Positions 33,960 through 44,949 of a stretch of DNA of 64,000 nucleotides are shown one piece after another. Where the stretch lies: NCBI RefSeq assembly GCF_018812025.1, contig NC_063054.1, positions 11,212,082 to 11,276,081 of the forward strand. The letters are read 5' to 3'. Within the stretch, counting starts at the first letter, position 1; the number at the start of each line of letters is the position of its first letter. Source of the stretch: Megalobrama amblycephala. Lineage: Eukaryota; Chordata; Actinopteri; Cypriniformes; Xenocyprididae. Under the pieces are notes generated by a model. It saw only the letters and a list, made by a program, of their open reading frames with translations. It was not told the origin of the DNA and did not search any database. A program made the translations under genes and the position numbers.

Positions 33960-34830
33960 CATGAGTCTAATAATGGTGGCACAACTGAGGTCAACAACAG
34001 CTTTTTAAAAATTTCGTGATCAGCCTGGAAGAAAAGAAGCCCTTCAGCTTGTTATCGTTTTATTTATTTAAATGGTAATTCATCTTTTTTCATTCCTGAG
34101 ACATCAGCTTCAGAGGGGATAAGACATGCCCATAAACCAATTCCTTGCAAACCTGTACCGCCTCAGAAAATCTGAAAATGATCATTTTCTACAAAAGGCC
34201 ATTGTGGGCTGCTTCTCTTGTAGAAATCAATGGTTCTCCCAAATCTCCTTGAACAAGGCTGATTGCGTGAGACAGATCGAAGAGCACAATAGACTTTCAA
34301 CAACGGAGCTGTGCTAGCCAGGGACTTGGATTTGTTGAGTTAAGGTATCTTCTCACGTTGTTTTTTAATAAAGAGAAAAAGAAAGGAGCTGTTGAAGAGA
34401 TGTTTTTAATTTTTTGTGCCACAGATCTGAATGTCTGCTCGTTTTGCTTCGCTGTTTTCACCTCCCACACCGAGTCCTGCTTAATTGTGGAACAGCACCG
34501 GTGGCCATTTTAATTTAATGCTTTAATAGTTTGTATGTATAAAATGAAATGAAAAGATTATTTGCTGTGGTCAATCACGCTGATGACGTGCCATGCTGAA
34601 CGCAGACGAAGGAAGACTTGCTGACGGTGGCGTCTGTTTGTCGATCTGTTGGACTGCATTGCTCATTTGGGTCAAGTGCACGGTAATCAATGATGCCTCT
34701 GGGCAGACGAGTCAAAGGCGATATTTCACTTTAGAGGAAAAAAAGAACAAAGGAAGATCAAAGCCTGGCATGGAAAAGCGGTCCACTGGCCTTGGCTTTG
34801 AACTTCATGCTGATATTAACTGAGTCCATC
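33960..34830. other. Repeat-poor stretch, possible regulatory DNA
   Basis: No recognisable repeats; balanced composition with TTAATTG, ATTTAATTTAATG and GGTCAATCACG words. Candidate conserved non-coding sequence, unverified. The 63- and 76-residue frames inside have no family features. Confidence 0.27.
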
Positions 34831-34970
34831 CCTCAACTAAGAGAAAAAAAATGCAATAACAAAATAACAATAGTCATGCATGTCCTACAGCATGCTAAAT
34901 AATAAGACTTAAAGTGACAGTTCAACCCAAAATGAAAATTTTGTCATTTACTTACCCTCTTTTTTTATTT

Positions 34971-35946
34971 TTAAAGGGGACAAATCATGAAAATCTGACT
35001 TTTTCCGTGTTTAAGTGCTATAATCGGGTCCCCGGTGCATCTACCAATCCAGAAAGCGTGAAAAAGGACAACCAAGGAACTTTGTTTTGGTAAGCCTTTC
35101 ACTCCAAGCATGTGAAAAAATGAGCCACTCAGATTTCACTCCTCTAGTGATGTAGGAAGGGGATCTTCTTATAATATTACCACCCCTTAATCTGCACGTT
35201 TCCACCCATGACAACACCATTTTGTTTTTGCAAGCGACAACAGTGTACCAGTTCTAACGCCATGGCAAATGTTCGAGCAAAGCATGCTAACTGTTCTGTC
35301 TTTGGCTGCACAGATAAGCACAGAACACTATTTAGAGTCTAATTAGTTTGGATAGCCTGCAAATTGACCCTGCGAGCTTGATTGCTAAAAAGTAAGGTGC
35401 GTTTCTGCCCGAGCAATATTTTGGAAAATATATTTGATCATTCACAGCATTTAATAGCAATCATAAATGTTAGCCGGGTGTATATGACTCTGTTTGGCAA
35501 ACAGGTACGCTATGTATAGTGGGCGTCCATACGGGTTTTGCACAAAAGATTAACATGAAGGCACATGCTAGTCCATGAGTTGAATCAACTCCACAGCAAC
35601 TACATAAATGTATCCAATAACCATTCAGAAACGTCCAGTTTCATTCTAAAAGTTGTAACTTTTCCTGAGTCTCTCCATCAGTGTCGACTCCGGTTTGAAC
35701 AATGTAAGGCTGAACACCGTTACTGACAATCCTCATTTTGGCTGCGTGAGATTTTCCAGCTTTGTTGTTGTTGAGCTGATAAAGCTCCGCCCTCTTTTGC
35801 AAGCCGGGAGCAGCAGCTCATTTGCATTTAAAGGGACACACACAAAGACAGCGTGTTTTTGTTCACACCCAAATAGGGCCAAATTTGACAAACTATAATA
35901 AATGATCTGTGGGGTATTTTGAGCTGAAACTTCACAGACATTCACA
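34971..35946 (+). repeat. Mosaic interspersed repeat, copy 2, inverted relative to 17.6 kb
   Basis: About 35546-35946 is the reverse complement of 17618-18075. The remaining left part (GGGGACAAATCATGAAAATC and onwards) is unrelated to copy 1's other half. The left end is preceded at 34911 by an AGTGACAGTTCAACCCAAAA fragment of another miniature element. Confidence 0.65.
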
Positions 35947-36107
35947 AAAATGGAAAAAAGCTCATTCGCTATATTCAAAGGCTTCTGAAGCTTTGTGTGA
36001 GAAATTTAATCCATTATTCACTGACAATATTTCCCTGCAGTGAGTTGGTAATTTGACTGATTTGGTTATAGTATCAGTTTGATTTGTGAATCAAAAAACA
36101 AGCAATG

Positions 36108-36110
<3 letters not shown>

Positions 36111-36139
<29 letters not shown>
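36111..36139. repeat. Poly-T tract
   Basis: 29 consecutive T. No identifiable retrocopy next to it. Confidence 0.95.
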
Positions 36140-36429
36140 CTCCATATTTTCCAGACCTGAAGTATGATCCATGTGGGTTGTGCAAATCTGAGGGGAAAAT
36201 TGCGTCATTTTCAAACGCATTTAAAATACAATTAATTTATGCATAAATGCATAAATAAAAAATAAGAATTTAAAAATAAATTAAAACATTAGTATAGTTA
36301 ATCAGACATTAGTATTGCAATTTTACAGTTGTTCTGTACTCAAAGGAACGATATATTCACACAGCAATTCACAGAATTCTCTTTTTGTGTTGCATGGTTA
36401 TATAAGTTTGAAACACCATGGGGTTACAG

Positions 36430-36662
36430 GGTTAGTTTTTCCAAAAATGAAAATTGCCATCATCATTCTGCTCACAAAAAGGTTATTTTGAAGACTGATG
36501 ATGAGCAAACCATTTTGGTTACAACTGACTTCCATTGTGTGTGCAAACCAACACTGCAACATTCCTCAAAATATCTTATTCTATGTTCATACAGGTTTGG
36601 AATGACATGAGCATGAGTAAATGATGACAGAATTTTCATTTTTGGTTAAACCATCCCTCTAC
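36430..36662. repeat. Miniature inverted-repeat element of the GTTCACCC family
   Basis: Left AGTTTTTCCAAAAATGAAAA and right TTTTCATTTTTGGTTAAACC are inverted copies. Inner TTTTGGTTACAACTGAC and TTCCTCAAAATATCTT are family words. Confidence 0.7.
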
Positions 36663-38282
36663 TTCAAATAATAATAATGTAATATTATTATTATTTATAA
36701 CATCATAAATCTAGATATCTCATATAAAGCAAAGGTCAAGATTACCATCCTTTTCTCTCTCTGAAACTCTGAATTAGTATTACTATTGTTATTCATAACA
36801 TTATATAAATAAATCAAGGTATCACATAAAAAGCAAAGGTCTTTGAGAATGATTTCCGCCTTTCTTTCTTTTATCCATTTCATGCTTTTTGCGTGTTATT
36901 CTTAACAGCAGAGGCTGGTTTTAATTGCAGGGAGCAACAGCTTAGGGTTTAATTGCGGCAGATTGCCTGAGTTGCTTTGTCCATTCTTGTCTACCTGCTG
37001 GTTCCACGTTCCACCCCTACCAACAGAAATAATAGTTCCTTTCATTTAAAAACCCACTAGTCACAACTGTGAGCTTTAGACCAAATGAAGGCCCCGCATT
37101 CAGAGTAGTACAAAGCCATTAAGGGCCACTCGTCCACAAAACATCGGTTTTGTGGCGAGAATCTAAAGAGCATCAGCGTCGGGAAAAAGAACAGTGATAT
37201 TTTGCTCAAGCCCTACATATTGAATTGTGATATTTTGTGACATTTAGCAGTTGTCATTGTGCTGAGTACCTATGTGCTGAATACTGATAGATCACGGGTC
37301 TGCGGACAGGGTAAGCAAGTGGCACTTAAAACGCAAACAGAATAGTTGAAAATCGAAATCTGGGTTTTCTGAGAATCGTCTGTCTGTGTGGTTTGCCCAC
37401 AGAAATAATCAAGGACATATAGTATTATTTTTCTTCTTATTCTGTTCAAAATTTCTTTGCAGGCTATTAATGGCTAGCCTATTAACCAGTGCAATATTAG
37501 AGCGCATGCCTCTTTCATAAAAATTTCTTTGTAGGCTGCGAGGTCAAGATTAACAAACCCTATATAGTTGGGTTTATTCAAAGGTGTCATTGTCACAGAA
37601 TCGTGCTGGACGCAACAGTGTCAGAAACCTTCTGTGAGAGTCGAGAGAGCTATGTGCTAATGCAACACTCAAGTAGCCTTTGTCTCTTCTAGCACGTTAA
37701 ATCACAACTTTAATTGCTGTGTATGTCATGATGTGCTTTCAGGATTACAGTTGTATGGTTTGTAATTGAATGCAAAAGTCAATGCAATCGCACAACGGAC
37801 TTTAGCTGGGACTTGTTACTATAGAGTTCATGGGCATTATAATAGCAAAATCTCAGAGAAGAAAGCTAAAATGTAATTTAACAGCTCTCGGCTCTTTGTG
37901 CTGTTGTGTCAACAAATTTCAGAGGGTTTGTGATATACAGACTTAGTCATTGGTGTAACTAGGATTGTATGGTGCAAAAACACTCGATGGGCCACATCAA
38001 CCTACAAGAATGAACACATTAATCATATTTTGTTTACTCGGTGTTGCTTCAGTACTACATTCTCAAAGAACCTTTTCACAAAATATCTGAATTTCTTCAT
38101 TTTCTTTGACACTGGCTAAAATTATTTGACCTGAGTCTCCTACTCAGTGCAAACCATTTTAGTCAGTGGTCCAACCTTAATGTTATGAAGCAACGAGAAA
38201 ACTTTTTTTTTGTGCCCAAAATCAAACAAAAATAATGACTTTACTCAACAATTTCTTCTCTTTCATGACAGTCTCCTACGCT
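36663..38282. other. Unannotated stretch, repeat-poor at about 36890-37200
   Basis: 36890-37200 carries TTTTAATTGCAGGG, GTTTAATTGCGGC and similar homeodomain-type words without repeats; possible conserved non-coding sequence. The rest is featureless to me. The minus-strand frame at 36695-36883 lies in AT-rich sequence with two similar halves (AAAGCAAAGGTC appears at about 36727 and 36830). Confidence 0.3.
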
Positions 38283-38472
38283 GTTCCCTTTCAAAAGCTA
38301 CACTCAAGCTGCTCTTAATACAGCGCTATGGGAACATCTTTAGTCGTGACCAGCTGTGAATATATGTGTAAAACAACGTCAATGAAATTGACCTATATTT
38401 ATAGCCTGCGTGATGTCATCGGAATGCGCCGATGCAAGGCTATAATTAGATGAACCACAGGTGCATCTGCAG
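38283..38472 (+). repeat. Left inverted terminal repeat of DIRS element 2
   Basis: From GTTCCCATAGCGCTG (read in reverse, 38334-38320) to GGTGCATCTGCAG (ending 38472), it mirrors 41560-41720. The outermost ~20 bp (TCCCTTTCAAAAGCTACACT) are not in the right repeat but match the internal region at 41431-41450 in reverse. Confidence 0.88.
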
Positions 38473-38910
38473 GTCATGTGCCGTCCCCTGGGAGCGCATC
38501 ATCAGAGGCATTTCACAGCGAGTCAGGCTGGTACTGCGCTGTACACAATGGCTGTGTTACAGGCATTCCAGGCTGATCTATGAAAGATTTAAGCACAGCT
38601 TTTCATTCAGACCGTGTTTACTTGTCTGGTAATATAGCTGCATTTAATTCTGAGGAATTAGTAAGTGAAATGGCCATCTATATATACAAATTATATATTT
38701 TTTTAATATATAAAATAGGTCCTCCATGATGTTAACTTGTTCATGGGGAAAACCTTATATTTCATGTGCCTTCTATTTCAACTTATTCGACTATCGTGGT
38801 TGCAAGGGTGTGTGATTATATGATGATGCTCCAGTTTGAAGAGACGCTTGCAAGCTATCTCTTCTCTGGAGCTCATAGGCACTTAAAGAGACAGCACTCC
38901 CCACCAAGCT

Positions 38911-39111
38911 ATGCATAATAACATCCATACTGGTGGGAAGGCGTTTCGATCAGTATGTCAGACTGGTACTGCTCTGCACACTATGGCAGTGTTGCAGGTG
39001 GACCAGGCTGACCTGCTAAGAAAGGCTCAAAAGCAGACTGTGGCGAGTTGTGCTACTCCTCATAAAACTGGGGACCAGCTCGTCATGCTCAGAAAGCCTC
39101 ACAATATCTAA
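38911..39111 (+). pseudogene. DIRS gag-like fragment, with a second copy at 38502-38590
   Basis: The frame includes TGTALHTMAVLQVDQADLLR, a conserved stretch of fish DIRS gag proteins as I recall them. A second version of the same stretch, GTALYTMAVLQAFQADL, lies 430 bp upstream in a frame broken by a stop. Both are plus strand. Whether this reflects an internal duplication or a recombinant of two related elements is open. Gag would package the RNA; neither copy is intact. Confidence 0.5.
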
Positions 39112-39291
39112 CACCCACCCCTTAGTATCTTCACATAAACCCTCCTTCCCCGCCACCTCTGGTGCTTTCGGGGGGCAGCGGTTTTCAGTGAAATGTTAGG
39201 TGTTCCATTGATTCCTGTAACACATCAGGATGCAGAACATCTAACATCCCCTCAGAGGTAAGTATCAAAATTAGTACCCATTTCAGAAAAC

Positions 39292-40520
39292 TTGGCAGCG
39301 TGGAAACTACTGCCAGGGATTTCTGCATGGGTTCTAAAGACAGTAGAAAAAGGATACAGAATCCAATTTATTCATCGTCCTCTGTGTTTCAACGGCGTGG
39401 TCTCCACTACCATGAAGCCGGGGCAAATGACTTTACTGTCACAAGAGCTGCAATCTCTTCTGAAGAAAGGGGCCATAGAGCATGTTTCCCCCTATAGAGA
39501 GAGAGTCAGGTTACTACAGCAGATACTCTTTAGTTCCCAAAAAGGATGAGGGGCTGCGTCCAATCTTAGATCTTCGAGGCTTTCAGTCAAAGCTCTCAAG
39601 TTCAAGATGTTAACCGTAAAGATGATTGTGTTGCAATCCAACATCCATCACGATTGGTTCATCACAATCAATCTCAAGGATGCATATTTTCAAATAGAAA
39701 TATTGCCACAACACAGGAGGTTCCTGAGGTTCGCTTTCAGGGGCGAAGCTTACCAACATCAGGTTCTTCCTTTCGGCCTAGCCCTATCACCCCGCACATA
39801 CACAAAATGCATGGATACGGCACTGGCTCCATTGTGACTCCAGGGCATTCGCATTTTGAATTACATTGACGACTGGCTAATACTAGCACAGTCACAAGAG
39901 ATGGCGTTACAACACAGATGTTGTACTAGCTCATCTAGTTTCTCTAGGGTTGAGACTAAACGAGAAGAAAAGTGTTCTCTGTCCTACCCAGAGAACGATA
40001 TATTTAGGGATCATATGGGATTCGACCATAATGCGGGCACAATTGTCTCCCGCTCGAGTCGAGACCATTCTAACCACCCTGAACAATGTCAGGCTAGGCC
40101 AAGATTGCACTGTTCTTCAGTATCAAGAAATGTTAGGTCTCATGGCGTCAGCATCCTCTGTGATTCCTATGGGCCTTTTGCATATGAGACCGTTTCAGTT
40201 GTGGCTCGGAGCAGGGTGATTTTGTCCAAGCAATGCCTCACGGCAAATAAGGGCAAGGACACGCGCTGAGAGCTTGGTGCCATTTCTAAAATCCATGGTT
40301 ATGGTAAGGGTTACGTGCTGTGGCTTCATTCCCTTTCTATGTGGCTCAGACCCCGGTCCTTTACCTTGGGTTCCACTCTTATATGCGTTGATGTTGCAAG
40401 ATGCTAACAACAGATGCTTCCTGTATGGGCTGGGGAGCGGTCTTAGGTGGCCGTCCAGTCCAAAGGGATATGGTGAGGTCATCATCTCGATTGGCACATC
40501 AATTGCCTTGAATTGATGGC
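39292..40520 (+). pseudogene. DIRS reverse transcriptase/RNase H remnant
   Basis: RNA-dependent DNA polymerase part of DIRS. Pieces in order: MKPGQMTLLSQELQSLLKKG (39410-39470); RPILDLRGFQSKL in a shifted frame (about 39558); ITINLKDAYFQIEI at about 39664-39705, holding the first catalytic Asp; QVLPFGLALSPRTYTK (about 39760-39810); then an in-frame TGA at 39835; then NYIDDWLILAQ with the catalytic Asp pair (39859-39891). A frameshift near 39930 leads to ILTTLNNVRLGQDC and MGLLHMRPFQLWL (40170-40210). TTDASCMGWGAVLGG (about 40408-40450) starts the RNase H domain. The rest of RNase H and the following region are deleted to the recombinase. Confidence 0.88.
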
Positions 40521-40523
40521 TGT

Positions 40524-41349
40524 ATGTCAGAGATGTGGAAACCTTCATGTTTGGTCCCTGAGGGGAACCAACTGAGGGACACAGGGCTTTCACCTGATGT
40601 TATTGAGACCATTTTAAATGCTAGGGCTCCCTACACTAGATCAAGTTATGCCAACAAATGGGGTGTCTTTGAAAGATGGTGTATTGCACACAATGCAGAT
40701 CCGGTTAACTGCCAGATTGCTACAGTTCTGGATTTTCTGCAGGGAAAACTATCAACAGGCACATGCCCCGCCACTCTCAGGGTTTATGTGGTCACTCTTT
40801 TTGCTTGCCACGCTCTGATTGACGGGGTGCCTTTGGGCAAGCATGTCCTGCTCTCTCGCTTTGAGGAGCTAGGCAGCTTAAGCCTCCTTCTAGAACCGGG
40901 ATTCTTTCATGGGACCTAACAATAGTCCTAGAGGGCCAGGTTGAGACCTCTTTGAACTGTTAGAGTCAGTTTCTGACAAGCAGTTAACTCTGAAAATGGT
41001 TTTCCTAATGGCTATAACTTCTCTAAAGAGAACTGGGGACTTGCAAGCTCTGTCCATTGTGCCACCCTGTTTAGACTTTGCCCCAGGAATGGTGAAAGCT
41101 ATTTTGCATCCTCATCCTGACTATCTGCCTAAGGTTCCTTTCTCGAACTTGCATCCGGCCACTCTCGAAGCCTTCTGCTCTCTGCCGTTCACTATGCTGG
41201 ATCAGGAGAGACTTCACAGATTGTGTCCAGTCCATGCTCTTCAGACCTACGTCCACCGGACTAGCCAGTGGCGTAAGTCAGAGCAACTATTTATTTGTTT
41301 GTTAGCAACTATTCGCAAGCTAGTATCTGAGACTCTCTGTGCTTTGTGA
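40524..41349 (+). pseudogene. DIRS tyrosine recombinase remnant, C-terminally truncated
   Basis: Two frames join: 40524-40919 holds GLSPDVIETILNARAP, ANKWGVFERWC and LDFLQGKLSTG, the SAM-like DNA-binding N-domain; 40996-41349 holds AITSLKRTGDLQALS, with the first catalytic Arg at 41029-41031, and PVHALQTYVHRTSQWRKSEQ. A frameshift lies between. After EQLF the similarity stops, so the His-x-x-Arg and Tyr of the R-H-R-Y site are absent. The enzyme would insert the circular DNA copy; this one cannot. Confidence 0.87.
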
Positions 41350-41398
41350 CACACTTCACAGCCTGGGGGTCCGGACACACAGGCAGCGTGGGTATTCT

Positions 41399-41513
41399 CG
41401 TTCCCATAGCGCTGTATTAAGTGCAGCTTGAGTGTAGCTTTTGAAAGGGAGTGCCCTGGGTTATTTTACTGTAACCCTGTTCCCTGAAAAAGTGGGAATG
41501 AGAAGCTGCGCTT
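41399..41513 (+). other. Internal complementary region of DIRS element 2
   Basis: 41401-41450 is the complement of the left terminus (38285-38334). 41469-41513 (TGTAACCCTGTTCCCTGA and onwards) is the complement of the right terminus (about 41712-41756). It is known in DIRS1 as the template that joins both ends into a circle. Confidence 0.9.
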
Positions 41514-41559
41514 CATTGCCTTACTGGGATGTCCCAGGACTGCTCTTCAGACAAAATAT

Positions 41560-41771
41560 CTGCAGATGCACCTGTGGTTCATCTAATTATAGCCTCGCAT
41601 CGGCACATTCCGATGATGTCACGCTATAAATATAGGTCAATTTCATTGACGTTGTTTTACACATATATTCACAGCTGGTCACGACTAAAGATGTTCCCAT
41701 AGCGCTGTATTAAGCGCAGCTTCTCGTTCCTGCTATTCAGGGAACAGGGTTACAGTGAAGTAACCCGGGGA
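41560..41771 (-). repeat. Right inverted terminal repeat of DIRS element 2
   Basis: CTGCAGATGCACCTGTGG to CCCATAGCGCTGTATTAAG mirrors the left repeat with few changes (both hold GGTCAATTTCATTGACGTTG). The outer ~50 bp extend beyond the shared part and pair with the internal complementary region. Confidence 0.88.
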
Positions 41772-44584
41772 GTCGTAAACACAGTGCAGTGCTTCTAGGT
41801 TCTACGTCAGAACGCCAGCTGAGACTGACACAAATTGTTAAATAAAGTTTTTGTTGTTGTTTTGTTTTTTTCTGCATGTCACAACCTTTTGGAATCTTTG
41901 TTCACTTTTGAATCCCCTCAAATCATTATTGGATGGTCAACACATTTATTAATAATTTATTAGTTTTTAAAATTTATTGAATGTATTATTATTTAATTTA
42001 TTAATTAATTGATTTATACTTAACATTAAACATTCTGATGTAGTTGACAGTATTTTTTCTTCTTTCCACTATATGCAAAAACCCCCTAGCAACCACACAG
42101 AATGCCTTAGCAATTGCCTAGATAATAAGTTAGATGTCTATATAAATTTTCATCTGTTTTAAACTTCCAGGCAAGGCTTTATCATGCCAAAATTCAAACT
42201 TTTTTTAGTTTTTTAATTATTATTCTTAATCAAATTGCCTTTGTAAGTTGCCAGGCAACTCTACAAATTAAGGCACACAAAGAAACATCCATTTACTTAA
42301 TAATGCATTTGCAGTATAACTAGAGGGAGCTTTTAGGAAGCCTTCAAAGTGTTGGCCATTTTATTTTAATTACTGTAGGACTATGTGATGAGATCTACTG
42401 AGTCTGAAACACAGCTGTTAAATGCTAAATTTAGCTGCAAGACTTTAGTCTTTACACTGCATCCCTTATATCTGGTTCCTATTTTACAGTAAATGCAAAA
42501 CAATGCAAACAATTGCACACAAGTTGGTAGAAATGAATAATGAACAGCTTTCCTGAAATAAGTGGATGTGAGTATTTTTACGTTTAAATTTTCAAATTTG
42601 TAGATTCAGTGTGGATCATCGTCTTGTGATATTTTTGAAATGTCCAGAAGCATCTGGGAAGTTACAGTAAAGGGATAGTTTACCCAAAAAGGAACACTGA
42701 AACATTTCTCAAAATATCTTCTTTTATGCCCCACATAAGAAAGCAAGTTATGTTTGGGGCATATAATGACATGCATGATATGATTTTCATTTCTGGCATC
42801 TTTTAGCTTTTCTGATGTATTGGTTTGAAAGGGTATGGATATATTAGTGGCCGTTATACAAAAATATTTGAATGCTCTTGATTGACCAATTAGAATCAAG
42901 TATTCAAAAAATGAGTTCTTGTTTGTTTATGACAGCACTTGTGATAGATGGCATGCCATTGTTTAAAAAATGCTGCCGCATCAGCATTTCAATTATGCTT
43001 TTGATTTCCCCATTCTTTCATTACCATTTATTTATTTATTTTCAGAAGATCACATCATATATTTTAATATTCATAAGATTTTGAAATAGAGTGATGCCTA
43101 ACAAAAAAAGCTTGAAATGTGTCCATATCTGACATAAGATTATGGCTGCATATGATTATTCATAACACAGTGCTACAAATGATGTGATGGGTTTTCCATT
43201 TTCAGAGAATGAGTGAATGAATACAAACACAAATGTTAATAGACATTTTCAAATGCAAGCAGATTGCAGTTGTGTATGCATACGCATGTGTGTTTGTGTC
43301 TTTGTAGGCGCTGTCTGTGCATCTGAGCTGATAAGAGAAAATGGCCATGTATTTCTCACAGCTGGAACCCTTCGCACACTGCATCCAACAGTATCACTTT
43401 GCAAACCATTCAAATCAAGTCACGCAAACACACACTTGTATGCACTGCAGCTGCATTTAATCAAAATCATTCATAATTCACACCTCTGTGTGTGACTCCT
43501 TCCTGTGAAGATAGAGTAAAAACGTCATTTGTGATGAAACAACATTGATTGGCCAACATTACTTTAAGCGGCCATTATGGGTCCATCTTTTATCTCAGCG
43601 CAGTTTCTGCAGTGTCTTGATAAATGAACAGGCTTGCTGTTGAAACTGGACTGGGCTGTTTTGGCAAAGGATTTTTATATTTGAAAGAACATAAGGCCTG
43701 TGATTAGCTGGACTAGCACATTAGCAGAGCAATTCTTGGACATTTGCTGATGTCTCGGGTAGCTCATCTGCGTTTATCATGAATCGGTCAGTATTTTCTA
43801 AATGGCTAATTCCTGTTCCATTAAAAAAAGGTCACAACGAGTACACACTGTGAAACTGAAATATCATATTTTGATATCTTGAACATATCCCGTAAGATTT
43901 GAGAGCTAAGATGTTAAACATAACAGAGGTTCTGAAATCATCAAATAACTCACACTTTTTATTGCCACTGGTTTCGAGGAAGGTATTAGATTCTCTATAA
44001 CACCGATTTACAATGGAGGGCATGTGAACCCTCAGGGGATACTTGGATTTTTTCGACTTTCTGCTTTGTTATACCTATAAAACAGCTGAAAATTAAAAAA
44101 AAAAAAAAAAAAAAAAAAGCCTTAACAGAAGATTAAAACAATGAATCACAGTTAATTTCATTATTTCTTGTAGTTTTGCAGTCAGTTAGTTTTAGGTTTG
44201 CCGTCTCAGTCAAAATGCATAAACTGTGAAACTACTGTAAATGCAAGGCAAAACTTGCAACAGTGAACTCAATCCAAAGCTAAAATTGAACAAATAATGT
44301 AACAACTTTCCTGTACCAATGTCTGTACAAAAAGTGTTTTCAGTCATATTTTATACTTTTATACTTATTTCAAAGCGACTGTGAATTTAGTTTAAAAGTG
44401 AATCATTGTGACCATAACCACTTTATTCTTGTTAATGATTATGGATAAATGATGATTATACTTAATAATTTCCAGTTCAGTTTGGTGTTGATGAAAAGGC
44501 ACTTGAGCTTTATTGATGGGGTTGTGTGGTTACATGAGACTCAAGTTTAGGAAATACAGATGGTTAGACTTCTAGATAAACAGA
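41772..44584. other. Unannotated stretch with repeat fragments
   Basis: 42664-42800 begins AAAGGGATAGTTTACCC and has TTTCTCAAAATATCTTC, a fragment of the GGGATAGTTCACCC family. 42868-42905 has the palindrome TTGATTGACCAATTAGAATCAA. 43500-43800 is repeat-poor and a weak candidate for conserved non-coding DNA. Poly-A at 44095-44118. No exon recognised. Confidence 0.35.
44095..44118. repeat. Poly-A tract
   Basis: 24 consecutive A. No retrocopy body recognised upstream. Confidence 0.95.
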
Positions 44585-44949
44585 TATTCTACTGACTACA
44601 AGTAACTTTGCAAGTACAAAGCCGATTCCAAAAAAGTTTGGGACAATGTACAAATTGTGAATAAAAAAGGAATGCAATAATTTACAAATCTCATAAACTT
44701 ATATTTTATTCACAATAGAATATAGATAACATATCAAATGTTGAAAGTGCCAAATATTGGCTCATTTTGGATCTCATGAGAGCTACACATTCCAAAAAAG
44801 TTAGGACAGGTAGCAAAAAGAGGCCGGAAAAGTTAATTGTACATGTAAGGAAAAGCTGGAGGACCAATTTGCAACTTATTAGGTCAATTGGCAACATGAT
44901 TGAGTATAAAAAGAGCCTCTCAGAGTGGCAGTGTCTCTCAGAAGTCAAG

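Larger units (their letters stand above)
38283..41771 (+). mobile_element. DIRS-type retroelement with complete termini (element 2)
   Basis: Inverted terminal repeats (38303-38472 and 41560-41720) enclose gag, reverse transcriptase/RNase H and tyrosine recombinase remnants in DIRS order. An internal complementary region (41399-41513) carries, side by side, the complement of the left outer end and of the right outer end. This three-part arrangement is diagnostic for DIRS1-like elements, which integrate as circles by tyrosine recombinase. All genes carry stops, frameshifts or deletions. I see no target duplication, as expected for this class. Confidence 0.9.

Noticed and set aside
36111..36139. 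Poly-T as the tail of a minus-strand retrocopy
   Set aside because: No gene-derived or LINE-derived body and no duplication around it.
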